Assembly (NCBI GenBank): GCA_017619615.1
Contig: JAFZRY010000022.1
Span: 1-55,871, forward strand
Origin: Lachnospiraceae bacterium
Lineage (GTDB): Bacteria > Bacillota > Clostridia > Lachnospirales > Lachnospiraceae
DNA: 55,871 bases
Direction of reading: 5' to 3'
Shown here: piece after piece, positions 43,720 through 52,456 of the stretch
Layout: the number at the start of each line of letters is the position of its first letter
Numbering within the stretch: the first letter of the stretch is position 1
Position numbers and translations under genes: made by a program
Notes under the pieces: generated by a model
The model's input: the letters and a program-made list of their open reading frames with translations, nothing else
Told to the model about the DNA's origin: nothing
Databases searched by the model: none

Positions 43720-44379
43720 TTACTGCTGCATCGACAGATAATCTTCCAGCACGGCCAGCGATCTGAACCGGCCGTCTATCAGACCGTTCCGCAGCGTCGC
43801 CACATGCTGGGAGAATTCCCGGAAAGGCTGCGGCTCCAGAAGGAATTGAAAACATTTATCCGCATCCGTGTCCAGCACGTACTGCCAGGCGCGGCCGGCG
43901 GAGGAATCCGAAGCAAAGGGAGGTTCCGGAAGGGCCTCCCCTTCTGTTTGCATTAATTTCAGTTCGTAGGCATAGCGCACGAGTGCGCGATCCAGCCGGG
44001 TGTTGTGCAGGCTGCGGACCGCGTAAAACAGGAGGCGGACCAGAGGAAGGTCTTCCACGTTTTCGCGGCTGTAATAAGCGGCCAGTTCGGCAAAATAAGA
44101 TGCGTAGCAGAAGGCTTCGGGATCTGCAGCAAGGAAGGCAAAGAATTCCTTAATGTCGGCGGAGCGGACCGTGTAGGCGCTGCGGCCCTGGAAGAGTTCG
44201 AATTCACCGAACGCAAAGAGGCGGCCGGCAGCCAGCAGGGGGCTGCCGATCTTCCGCCCGCCGCGCAGGAAGGCGCTGATCTTCCCCAGTTCAGCGGTCA
44301 GCAGTTCTACTCTTCTGTCGTTCTCCGACATGGGCATGGCGGAGATCACCATCCCGGTCACCCGGATCACGTCGTTCAT
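43720..44379 (-). CDS. recO: DNA repair protein RecO
   Basis: RecO anneals ssDNA and loads RecA with RecF and RecR. The 219-residue protein has the OB-fold start VTGMVISAMPMSENDRRVELLTAELGKISAFLRGGRK and the helical middle domain (CYASYFAELAAYYSREN). It is shorter than the usual 240-260 aa, and the C-terminal four-Cys zinc cluster of Bacillus RecO is not present. It overlaps era by 4 nt, a conserved era-recO pair, and is the last gene of the long minus-strand operon. Confidence 0.9.
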   Translation of the reverse strand: MNDVIRVTGMVISAMPMSENDRRVELLTAELGKISAFLRGGRKIGSPLLAAGRLFAFGEFELFQGRSAYTVRSADIKEFFAFLAADPEAFCYASYFAELAAYYSRENVEDLPLVRLLFYAVRSLHNTRLDRALVRYAYELKLMQTEGEALPEPPFASDSSAGRAWQYVLDTDADKCFQFLLEPQPFREFSQHVATLRNGLIDGRFRSLAVLEDYLSMQQ

Positions 44380-45260
44380 TTCTTCCGATACCCCAAACTT
44401 CCCAGCTGGCTGCTGTCATTGCGCCAGTCGCGGCGCACTTTGACGAATAATTTCAGATCGACGCGGGATTCGAGAAGCTCCTCGATATCTTTCCGCGCTT
44501 CCGTGCCGATGGTCTTCAGCATGGAGCCGCCTTTGCCGATCACGATGCCTTTGTGCGAGTCGCGCTCGCAGATGATCGCCGCCTCGATGTGCACCGGCCG
44601 GCCTTCCGTTTCTTCGAACGCTTCGATCTCCACGGCGATCCCGTGCGGGACTTCCTGCGAGAGGTGGCGCAGCGCTTTTTCACGGACCAGTTCGGCAGCC
44701 AGGTCGCGGAGAGACTGGTCCGTGAGCGTGTCTTCATCAAAATAGTACGGGCCTTCGGGGAGATGGTCGTAGATCAGCTGGCGCAGGGCCTCCACGCCGT
44801 CGCCGGACAGCGCCGAGACCGCGATGCAGTCCGCGAATTTGCGGCGCGCTTCGAAGCGGGCGCGGCAGGCGGCCAGCGCTTCTTCGTCCGCCGTGTCAGC
44901 CTTGTTGATCACCAGGAGAACCGGGACCGCGGCGTTGTCCAGATAGGACAGGATCTGCTCTTCTTTTTCCGCCACCGGGTCCGCGGGCTCCACCAGCCAG
45001 CAGATCAGGTCGACTTCGGAGAGCGTCCCTTTGGCGGCGCCGACCATATAATCGCCCAGCTTGTTTTTGGCTTTGTGGATGCCGGGCGTGTCCAGAAACA
45101 CGATCTGGCCGCGCTCGTCCGTCCAGACGGTCTCGATGCGGGTGCGTGTGGTCTGGGCTTTATTGCTGGTGATGGCGATCTTCTGGCCGATCAGGCGGTT
45201 CATCAGCGTGGATTTTCCCACGTTGGGACGGCCGATCAGCGTTACGAATCCGGATCTCAT
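44376..45260 (-). CDS. era: GTPase Era
   Basis: Era binds the 3' end of 16S rRNA during 30S maturation. The 294-residue protein has G1 GRPNVGKST, effector loop QTTRTRIETV, G3 DTPGIHKAK, G4 NKAD and a C-terminal KH domain (CERDSHKGIVIGKGGSMLKTIG). The usual neighbours ybeY and dgk/cdd are not here; the M16C peptidase gene lies upstream after 25 nt. Confidence 0.95.
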   Translation of the reverse strand: MRSGFVTLIGRPNVGKSTLMNRLIGQKIAITSNKAQTTRTRIETVWTDERGQIVFLDTPGIHKAKNKLGDYMVGAAKGTLSEVDLICWLVEPADPVAEKEEQILSYLDNAAVPVLLVINKADTADEEALAACRARFEARRKFADCIAVSALSGDGVEALRQLIYDHLPEGPYYFDEDTLTDQSLRDLAAELVREKALRHLSQEVPHGIAVEIEAFEETEGRPVHIEAAIICERDSHKGIVIGKGGSMLKTIGTEARKDIEELLESRVDLKLFVKVRRDWRNDSSQLGSLGYRKK

Positions 45261-45285
45261 GAAATGCCTCTTTCCCTTGCAAATA

Positions 45286-48192
45286 CTACAGATTGATCAG
45301 CTGGTCGAACAGGTCTCTGTCCTCTTCGATCTTGACACCGCTGCCGACCGTGCAGAAGTTGTTGTCCTTCAGGATGGCCTCCACGTAAGGTGCCAGGGCC
45401 CGCAGATCGGCCAGGGTGCAGCCGATGACTTCGTCCCGCTCGCGCTGCTGCCGTTCCGGCGTGACGCCGTTCAGGAGCAGGCTGAAATCGATGCTGCCCT
45501 GCGCGGACGGCGTGTACGGGAAGTCCATCCCGCCGATGGTGGCAATGATAAAGCTTTCCAGGACTTCGTCCGGCAGATCCAGCGTTTCAAGATACGCGGG
45601 GATTCTGCGGTAGACTTCCTCCGTATTGCGGATATGCGGATCGCGGTAGGACACGAAGGAGGACGGGCCGTGGATGCTGAACTGGCACATAGCGCCGTAC
45701 GCGCCGCCGAGGACGCGCAGCTGCTGCCACAGGTAATCCATTCCCAGGATGCTTTGCAGGACCTTCAGGCTGCCCCGGTACGGGCCGGCCTCTTTATAAC
45801 TTCCGCAATGCGCCACATAGCCCACTGCGCCGGTGGTCTTGATGCCTTCGTTCTTGCGGACGGGCGTTCCGACGGAGAGCCGGACCGCGGGATCCGACGG
45901 GAAGGCCCCCGCCAGTTCAGCCAGCAGCGGCTGCAACTGCGGGAAGGCTGCCTCTTCGCAGGTCAGATTGATGAGCAGACCGTCGCGCGTGAAGACTTCC
46001 TCGGTTACAGCTTTCAGCGAGTCCGCCGTCTCCTGCTTCCGCTCGTCATAACGCGCCGCGAGGTCCTCCAGGAAGCGCAGGAAGTCCAGACCGCCCGTCA
46101 GTTCGCTGAACAGGGCCGGTTCGTTGTAATAGGATGCGGCGCGGCTCGCGGCGGAACGGTGCCCCGCAGCGGCATACAGCTGTTTCACGTTGATCAGGGT
46201 CTCGGAAATGATCTCCTTCAGGCGCTTTTCATCGTCGAACAGCGAGCCCAGGCACAGTTCCTTCAGCAGATCCGCCGTTTCCGGCCATTTGGCGGCCAGC
46301 GCTTTGACAGATAAATTAAAATACGGGATCCATTCGCCTGACGGTCTCCGGACCGTATCGGTTCCGACGGAGATGCCGCCGGTGATCTCGGAGATCAGGT
46401 CGAACAGCTCGCGGTAGTCGCGTTCCCGCGTAGAGACCACGGTAAGGCACGCTTTGAGCAGGCCCAGCCAGTGCAGATGCTCCCGCGGGACGTTGCGCAG
46501 GTCGAAATAGAAATTGACGTACGCGATGCCGGCCGTCTTGTCAAAACGATAGATAAGCCGCGCGGGACCGGCCTCCGCCTCGTTGTTCTTCGCGGTGCGG
46601 GCAGTGCGGCGGATATCCGACAGTTTCAGTTTCGGAACGCACGCGGCGGCTTCCGGGCTCTCCTCTTCTTCCTGATAGGCCTTGAGTTCCCGGAATTCCC
46701 GGACCAGCGCGTCCTTCTCTTCCGGCGTCAGCGACGCTTTGTACGCCTGCAGTTTTTCCTGCAGGGCAGCCGCATCCCTTTCGGCCTTGCCTTTTTCCGG
46801 ATCCATTTCCACCAGGCTGCAGTGCGGATTGTCCAGCAGATATCGACGGATCAGGCTCTCAAAAAAGCCGTCCGAAATGTGGTCGCGCAGGTACCGGAAA
46901 TCTTTCTCGAACCGCAGATACAGGAACGGATCGGCCCCGCCGTGCAGCCAGGTCTGGAGGATGTTCAGGCCGTAGATCAGGCCCTTGGACATGCCGCCGA
47001 AATCGGCCTCGCGCCGCAGAAATTCGCGCGAACTGAGGGCGGCGCCCACCGAGCGGGGGTTCAGGCCCTTCTCCGCCAGATCCGTCAGGCAGTCCGTCAC
47101 AATCTGCAGGAAACGCTCTTTCTCACCCGAACGGCATTCTTTCGCGGTAATATTGAACACGGGCTGGCGCAGGTAATTGGAGTACCCGCCGCCCACGTCC
47201 TTGGCGAAGCCCGCGTCCAGCAGCGCCTGCTTGAGCGGTGCGCCCGGCGCGTTCAGCAGGACGGTCTCCAGCACGTCGAATGCGTTGGACACCAGGGAAT
47301 CTTCAATATCACCCACGGCCCACTGCAGCGCGTAAAAACTCTTCTCTTCCGCGTCATCTTCTTCTCCCAGCGGATACGTGTACGTCAGGTCGCGGCGCGC
47401 GGCAAACGGCGTCTGCAGGCCCATTTCGGAGCCCACATCCAGCCGTTCATACTGCGACAGATACGCGCGGTCCAGATATGTCAGCCGCTCCGTCATGTCC
47501 ATGTCGCCGTACAGGAAAATGTAGCTGTTGGACGGGTGATAGAGCTTTTTGTGGAACGCGCAGAAAGCCTCGTAGGACAGCGAGGGGATGCAGTCCGGGT
47601 CACCGCCGGATTCAAAACCGTAAGCGGTGTCGGGGAACAGGCTGTTGACCGAATAGCGGGACAGGCATTCCTCGGAGCTGGAGAAGGCGCCTTTCATTTC
47701 GCTGTAGACCACGCCGTTCAGGCCGAGTTCAGCTTCCGGGCTCTCCAGTTCATAGCGCCAGCCTTCCTGCAGAAAGATGTTTTTGTTGCTGTGGATGAGC
47801 GGATGGAAAACGGCGTCCAGATAGACGTCTATTAGGTTGGCCAGGTCCTTGTCGTTGCAGCTGGCCACCGGATAAACGGTCTTGTCCGGGTAGGTGAAGG
47901 CGTTCAGGAATGTGTTCAGCGAGCTCTTGCCGAGCTCCATGAACGGGTCCTTGATCGGGTATTTGTCCGAGCCGCACAGGACGCTGTGCTCCAGGATGTG
48001 GGGCAGGCCGGAATCGTCGACCGGCGGGGTGCGGAAGGCGATAAAGAAGACTTTGTTGTCATCCTCCGCGGGCAGGCAGATCACGTTCGCGCCGGAAGCG
48101 CCGTGCTCCAGCACGGTCCCGGTCAGGCCGATCTCTTCCAGCGGGGATTCGAGGATCACGCGGTATGCCGCGGGTACGGGAAACTGGCTCAT
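45286..48192 (-). CDS. M16C family zinc metalloprotease (presequence-protease-like)
   Basis: The 968-residue two-half peptidase has the inverted zinc motif HILEH (His65, Glu68, His69) in GLPHILEHSVLCGSDKYP and the distal Glu in NGVVYSEMKGAFSS. Length and the DPFMELGKSSLNTFLNAFTYPDKTVYP block match PreP/M16C enzymes, which close two halves around short unfolded peptides. No signal peptide is visible, so it is probably cytosolic and degrades peptides. It overlaps the U32 gene by 4 nt. Confidence 0.92.
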   Translation of the reverse strand: MSQFPVPAAYRVILESPLEEIGLTGTVLEHGASGANVICLPAEDDNKVFFIAFRTPPVDDSGLPHILEHSVLCGSDKYPIKDPFMELGKSSLNTFLNAFTYPDKTVYPVASCNDKDLANLIDVYLDAVFHPLIHSNKNIFLQEGWRYELESPEAELGLNGVVYSEMKGAFSSSEECLSRYSVNSLFPDTAYGFESGGDPDCIPSLSYEAFCAFHKKLYHPSNSYIFLYGDMDMTERLTYLDRAYLSQYERLDVGSEMGLQTPFAARRDLTYTYPLGEEDDAEEKSFYALQWAVGDIEDSLVSNAFDVLETVLLNAPGAPLKQALLDAGFAKDVGGGYSNYLRQPVFNITAKECRSGEKERFLQIVTDCLTDLAEKGLNPRSVGAALSSREFLRREADFGGMSKGLIYGLNILQTWLHGGADPFLYLRFEKDFRYLRDHISDGFFESLIRRYLLDNPHCSLVEMDPEKGKAERDAAALQEKLQAYKASLTPEEKDALVREFRELKAYQEEEESPEAAACVPKLKLSDIRRTARTAKNNEAEAGPARLIYRFDKTAGIAYVNFYFDLRNVPREHLHWLGLLKACLTVVSTRERDYRELFDLISEITGGISVGTDTVRRPSGEWIPYFNLSVKALAAKWPETADLLKELCLGSLFDDEKRLKEIISETLINVKQLYAAAGHRSAASRAASYYNEPALFSELTGGLDFLRFLEDLAARYDERKQETADSLKAVTEEVFTRDGLLINLTCEEAAFPQLQPLLAELAGAFPSDPAVRLSVGTPVRKNEGIKTTGAVGYVAHCGSYKEAGPYRGSLKVLQSILGMDYLWQQLRVLGGAYGAMCQFSIHGPSSFVSYRDPHIRNTEEVYRRIPAYLETLDLPDEVLESFIIATIGGMDFPYTPSAQGSIDFSLLLNGVTPERQQRERDEVIGCTLADLRALAPYVEAILKDNNFCTVGSGVKIEEDRDLFDQLINL

Positions 48193-49421
48193 GGGGCGAC
48201 CTCTCTCAATATGTCATGGGGCTGCAGGGGAACGTCCGTGGCCAGGTACAGCTTTTCACCCGGGTGCGGGCAGTTGTCCCGGCGGATCCCCTCTTCCGTT
48301 TCAAAATACAGGACGCGCAGCGGGACGTCTTCCCCGCCGGGGCGGACGGCCTCGACGGGATCTCCCGCGCGGAATTTGTTCTTCTGCAGGATATAAAAGC
48401 CTTTTTCGTCCTGACGCACGCGGCCCAGGAAACGGACGTCCTGACGGTAGGCGCTGCTTTCGAAGTTCTGGGCTTCCGGACCGGGCTGCCCGAAATAAAA
48501 GCCGGTGCAGTAGTCGCGGGTGGTGCATTTGTACACTTCGCGTTCGCACCAGGGAAGGACGGCGCGGTACGCGTCTTCGCTTTCCGCCAGGGCGTCCAGG
48601 GCGGTCCGGTAGGCGCGCGTGACAGCGGCGATGTACAGTTCGTTCTTCATCCGGCCTTCGACTTTCAGGGAACGGACGCCGGCGGCGAGGAGTTCGGGCA
48701 GATGGGATATCATGCAAAGATCCCGGGAATTGTACAGGTAGATGCCGCGTTCGGTCTCTTCCAGCGGCATGTATTCGCCGGGGCGGGTCTCTTCAGTGAG
48801 ATAGTACTGCCAGCGGCAGGGCTGTGTGCAGAGGCCGCGGTTGGCGTCGCGGCCGTTCAGGAAGCTGCTGATGAGGCAGCGGCCGGAATAGGACATGCAC
48901 ATCGAGCCGTGGACGAAGACTTCGAGTTCAGGACCGCCGGGCAAGCGGCGGACGATATCCGCGATCTCCTCCAGCGAGAGTTCGCGCGCGCAGACGATGC
49001 GCGAGGCGCCTAAATCGCCCCAGAAGGCGGCGGTCTCCGCGTTGGTGGAGTTGGCCTGCGTGCTGATATGCACCGGGACTTCGGGGCACAGGCGGCGCGC
49101 CAGGCGGAAAATGCCGAGGTCGGATATAATAAAAGCGTCCGGCCGGTCGGGCCGGGCGGCTATGGTGCGGAACAGGTCTTCCGCGTCGGGGAGATCCTGT
49201 TGATGGGCAAAGATATTGACCGTCAGGTACAATTTCTTTCCGTGCGCGTGGGTATAACGGATCGCTTCCTGCAGCGCTTCGTCCGTGAAATTGTCCGCCT
49301 TGGCTCGGAGGCTCAGGGCGCTGCTCCCGCAATAGACCGCGTCGGCCCCGAAGGCCAGCGCGGCGGGCAGGAGATCCGGCGATCCTACAGGAATCAGCAG
49401 TTCGGGCATCGTCGCAGGCAT
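48189..49421 (-). CDS. U32 family peptidase/RlhA-like protein
   Basis: The 410-residue protein has the U32 signature ELEVFVHGSMCMSYSGRCLIS followed by NRGLCTQPCRW; the cysteines hold a cluster in related RNA-modifying enzymes. The N-terminal TIM-barrel pattern is LLIPVGSPDLLPAALAFGADAVYCG. Family members include collagenase-type PrtC and RlhA/TrhP, which hydroxylate rRNA or tRNA using prephenate; tRNA/rRNA hydroxylation is the more likely role here. Start ATG 49421; a second ATG 12 nt on is possible. Confidence 0.9.
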   Translation of the reverse strand: MPATMPELLIPVGSPDLLPAALAFGADAVYCGSSALSLRAKADNFTDEALQEAIRYTHAHGKKLYLTVNIFAHQQDLPDAEDLFRTIAARPDRPDAFIISDLGIFRLARRLCPEVPVHISTQANSTNAETAAFWGDLGASRIVCARELSLEEIADIVRRLPGGPELEVFVHGSMCMSYSGRCLISSFLNGRDANRGLCTQPCRWQYYLTEETRPGEYMPLEETERGIYLYNSRDLCMISHLPELLAAGVRSLKVEGRMKNELYIAAVTRAYRTALDALAESEDAYRAVLPWCEREVYKCTTRDYCTGFYFGQPGPEAQNFESSAYRQDVRFLGRVRQDEKGFYILQKNKFRAGDPVEAVRPGGEDVPLRVLYFETEEGIRRDNCPHPGEKLYLATDVPLQPHDILREVAP

Positions 49422-49423
49422 AC

Positions 49424-49828
49424 TTACTCGGCCCCCGGTCCTTCCGAAAGGGTGAGCAGGATGCTTTCCATTGTCTGCGAGGTATTCAGCGTATACGTGC
49501 CGGGCCGGATCTCATAGCCGTAGATCGCGGCCTGTACGGTGAAGACCGTGGCGTTGCGGATGACGCCGGCGTTGGCCAGCAGGCTGCCGACGCTGCGGTT
49601 CGACATGCCGGTCAGCACCGTCACTTCCACGTCGCGGCCGGGCGGTGCTTCAACGGATTCGGTGGTGAAGACGGAGTAGCCGAAATCATAGGCGGTGCGG
49701 ATCCCGTAGAAAAGAGCGAACGCAAAGACCGCCACGACGGCAATCTTGAACAGCACGTGGCCGGCGTGGTTCACGACCCCCAGGACGTGGGGGTCTTCCT
49801 GCGCATTGTCCCTTTTCTTCGGTGTCAA
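49424..49828 (-). CDS. Short MltG/YceG-like membrane protein without the catalytic domain
   Basis: The 134-residue protein has one transmembrane helix (about 27-47) and an extracellular domain (DVEVTVLTGMSNRSVGSLLANAGVIRNATVFTVQ) like the LysM-like subdomain of MltG. It ends at NTSQTMESILLTLSEGPGAE, where full MltG (about 340 aa) would go on to the transglycosylase domain. The stop is a real stop, and no catalytic domain is found nearby. It may regulate or anchor peptidoglycan enzymes. Gaps of 1-2 nt join it to rnjA and the U32 gene. Confidence 0.75.
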   Translation of the reverse strand: MTPKKRDNAQEDPHVLGVVNHAGHVLFKIAVVAVFAFALFYGIRTAYDFGYSVFTTESVEAPPGRDVEVTVLTGMSNRSVGSLLANAGVIRNATVFTVQAAIYGYEIRPGTYTLNTSQTMESILLTLSEGPGAE

Positions 49829-49829
49829 A

Positions 49830-51479
49830 TCAGACCTCCATGATGATCGGGATGATCATCGGGCTGCGGCGCATCCGCTTCCAGAGGAAGTCGCTCAGAT
49901 CTTCCTTCATTTCGGTCTTGATGCGGGTCCAGTCCGTCACGCCCTGCGTCTGGCAGCGAATGACCGTGCCGTATGCCACTTCATGCGCCTCTTCCATCAG
50001 TTCCTCGGATTCGCGCACGTACACGAAACCGCGGGTAATGATGTCCGGACCGGCGATCAGCTGGCCGCTGCCGTGCTCGAACACGGATACCAGGATGATG
50101 ATGCCGTGCTGGGCCAGATACTGGCGATCGCGCAGCACGATGTTGCCCACGTCGCCCACGCCCAGGCCGTCCACGAGGATGCGGCCGCTGGGGACTTTGT
50201 CCACCACGCAGGCGCCTTCCTCGTCCAGTTCCAGCACGTCGCCGGCTTCCAGCAGGAAGATGTTTTCGCGCGGGATGCCCATCGAGGCCGCGATGCCGGC
50301 CTGCGCCGTGCGGTGGCGGAATTCGCCGTGGAGCGGGATCGCGTAGCGCGGCTTGGTCAGCGAATACATCAGTTTCATCTCTTCCCGGCAGGCGTGCCCG
50401 GACACGTGCACATCCTGGAAAATGACCTTGGCGCCCTGCGATTCGAGTTCGTTGATGACTTTATACACGGCTTTTTCGTTGCCGGGGATGGGCGTGGAAC
50501 TCAGGATGATCACGTCCGAGGAATCGATCGTGACCTTGCGGTGGATGCTGGCCGCCATGCGCGGCAGAGAGGCCATGGCCTCGCCCTGCGAGCCGGTGGT
50601 GATCAGCACCACTTTTTCGCGCGGGTAATCCGCCAGTTCCTCCAGCGTGATCAGCGTGCCTTCAGGGATGTCGATATACCCCACTTCCGATGCAGTGCCC
50701 AGGACGCGGATCATGCTGCGCCCGTCCACCGCGACTTTCCGTCCGTGCTGGACCGCCGCGTTGATGATCTGCTGCACGCGGTCCACGTTGGACGCGAAGG
50801 TCGCCACGATGATGCGGCTGCCCTCGTTTTCGTCAAAGATCTGCTGGATGGTGCGGCCCACGGTGCTTTCCGACTGCGTGAAGCCTTCCTTCAGCGCGTT
50901 TGTGGAGTCGCACAGCAGGGCCAGCACGCCCCGGCTGCCCAGTTCCGCGAAACGGGCCAGGTTGATGGGATCGCCGAATACCGGCGTGTAGTCTACTTTA
51001 AAGTCACCCGTATGGACCACGGTCCCCGCGGGCGTCGTGATGGCAAACGCGGCCGAGTCCGCGATGCTGTGGTTGATGCGGATGAATTCCACACGGAAAT
51101 TTCCCGCCGTCACGGTCTGGCCGTAGCGGACGATCTTCCGCTTGGCCATGTTTTCCATGCCCAGTTCTTCCAGCTTGCCGTCGATGAGCGCCATGCTCAG
51201 CTTGGTGCCGTAGATGGGCACGTTGATCTTGCGCAGCACGTACGGCAGCGCGCCTATGTGGTCCTCGTGGCCGTGGGTGATGAAAAAGCCGCGGACGTTC
51301 TCGATCCTGTCCTCCAGATAGCGCACGTCCGGAATGACCAGGTCGATGCCCAGCATGTCGTCGCTGGGGAAGGACAGGCCGCAGTCCACTATAATGATAT
51401 CGTCCTCATATTCGAAGGCGGTGATGTTCATACCGATCTGATCAAGCCCGCCCAGGGGGATGATCCGCAGTTTGCTCAT
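49830..51479 (-). CDS. rnj: Ribonuclease J
   Basis: RNase J is the 5'-3' exo/endoribonuclease of Firmicutes. The 549-residue protein has the MBL core with THGHEDHIGALPYVL (HGHEDH 69-74), the beta-CASP domain (CDSTNALKEGFTQSE, GRSMIR, TTGSQGE) and a C-terminal domain. Motif C is seen in VHVSGHACREEMKLM. AAGGAGG lies before the ATG at 51479. Only one RNase J gene is in the window, so J1 and J2 cannot be told apart. Confidence 0.95.
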   Translation of the reverse strand: MSKLRIIPLGGLDQIGMNITAFEYEDDIIIVDCGLSFPSDDMLGIDLVIPDVRYLEDRIENVRGFFITHGHEDHIGALPYVLRKINVPIYGTKLSMALIDGKLEELGMENMAKRKIVRYGQTVTAGNFRVEFIRINHSIADSAAFAITTPAGTVVHTGDFKVDYTPVFGDPINLARFAELGSRGVLALLCDSTNALKEGFTQSESTVGRTIQQIFDENEGSRIIVATFASNVDRVQQIINAAVQHGRKVAVDGRSMIRVLGTASEVGYIDIPEGTLITLEELADYPREKVVLITTGSQGEAMASLPRMAASIHRKVTIDSSDVIILSSTPIPGNEKAVYKVINELESQGAKVIFQDVHVSGHACREEMKLMYSLTKPRYAIPLHGEFRHRTAQAGIAASMGIPRENIFLLEAGDVLELDEEGACVVDKVPSGRILVDGLGVGDVGNIVLRDRQYLAQHGIIILVSVFEHGSGQLIAGPDIITRGFVYVRESEELMEEAHEVAYGTVIRCQTQGVTDWTRIKTEMKEDLSDFLWKRMRRSPMIIPIIMEV

Positions 51480-51491
51480 GGGAGCCTCCTT

Positions 51492-51746
51492 TTAAAATTC
51501 GATGTCGACGTCTTCCGTCTGCTCGCCGAAAATGCTGGCCAGATGGTCCAGGAGCGTGTCGTCCTCCACCATCTCGTACACCAGTTCCTTATCGTCCGTG
51601 CCGGCATGCTCCTCCAGGATGTAGCAGGTGCCGTCGCCCTCTTCCGCATCCGTTACCAGCAGGAAAGAGCGGCCGGCCAGTTTGGTGCTGTCCAGCACGT
51701 AAAATGCAATATCTTCCTGATCACCATGAAAAACGATCTTATCCAC
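51492..51746 (-). CDS. DUF1292 protein (YrzB-like)
   Basis: The 84-residue acidic protein has the DUF1292 pattern FYVLDSTKLAGRSFLLVTD ... CYILEEH ... ELVYEMVEDD. Function unknown; it is almost always encoded after ireB-ruvX, as here. Its start overlaps the ruvX end by 8 nt. Confidence 0.9.
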   Translation of the reverse strand: MDKIVFHGDQEDIAFYVLDSTKLAGRSFLLVTDAEEGDGTCYILEEHAGTDDKELVYEMVEDDTLLDHLASIFGEQTEDVDIEF

Positions 51747-52167
51747 GGTGTTCCTCCTTTTCCAGATAGCTGCGCAGGATCAGCGCCGCGGCGATCTGGT
51801 CCTCCGTTTTTTTGCGGTCCTTCCGCGGGACGCCGCCTTCCGCGAGCAGCTCGTCGGCCTCCACCGACGTCAGGCGCTCGTCTTCGTAGACGACGGGAAG
51901 GCCGGTGCGGCGGGCCACCTGATCGCCAAACAGGCGGGTCAGCTGCGCGCGCTCCCCTTCCGTGTCGTCCATGTTGAGCGGCAGGCCGATGACGATCCGC
52001 TCCGCGCCGTACTCCGCACACAGTTCCTGTATGCGGGCCAGGCTGCGGCGCAGCTTGTTCTCTTCTTTCCGGCGGACCGTTTCCAGCGGCAGGGCCAGTT
52101 TCCCGGACGAATCACTGACCGCGACGCCGATGGTGCGCGCGCCGTAATCCAGGCCGAGTATCCGCAT
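51739..52167 (-). CDS. ruvX: RuvX/YqgF family nuclease
   Basis: The 142-residue RNase H-fold protein has MRILGLDYGARTIGVAVSD (Asp7), then IVIGLPLNMDDTEGERA and VYEDERLTSVEADELL. YqgF is required for 16S rRNA 5' processing and was also described as a Holliday junction resolvase. It overlaps ireB by one base (TAATG). Confidence 0.94.
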   Translation of the reverse strand: MRILGLDYGARTIGVAVSDSSGKLALPLETVRRKEENKLRRSLARIQELCAEYGAERIVIGLPLNMDDTEGERAQLTRLFGDQVARRTGLPVVYEDERLTSVEADELLAEGGVPRKDRKKTEDQIAAALILRSYLEKEEHRG

Positions 52168-52427
52168 TATTTCGCGAATTCCGTGTCGATGTAATTCTTG
52201 AGCAGGACTTCCAGGATCTCGTCCCGCTCCACCCGGGAGATCTGGTAGCGGGCGTCCGCGTAGCTGGTGATGTACGTGGGGTCGCCGGACAGGATGTAGC
52301 CGACGAGCTGGCTCACGGGGTCGTAGCCCTTCGTCTGAAGGGCTTTGTAGACCAGTTTGAGCACGTCCTTGGCGTCCGCGTTGGTCATCAGGTCGCCGAA
52401 ATTCCTCGTTTGTTTCAGTTCAGACAT
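52167..52427 (-). CDS. ireB: IreB family regulatory phosphoprotein
   Basis: The 86-residue protein (start 52427 after AGGAGGG) belongs to UPF0297: VLKLVYKALQTKGYDPVSQLVGYILSGDPTYITSYADAR. IreB is phosphorylated on N-terminal threonines by the PASTA kinase IreK/PrkC and controls cell-envelope stress responses; a Thr is present at residue 7 here. It starts the ireB-ruvX-DUF1292 trio and lies only 29 nt after potD with no terminator between. Confidence 0.93.
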   Translation of the reverse strand: MSELKQTRNFGDLMTNADAKDVLKLVYKALQTKGYDPVSQLVGYILSGDPTYITSYADARYQISRVERDEILEVLLKNYIDTEFAK

Positions 52428-52456
52428 CGCGTCCCTCCTGATTCTGCATGATTGCA

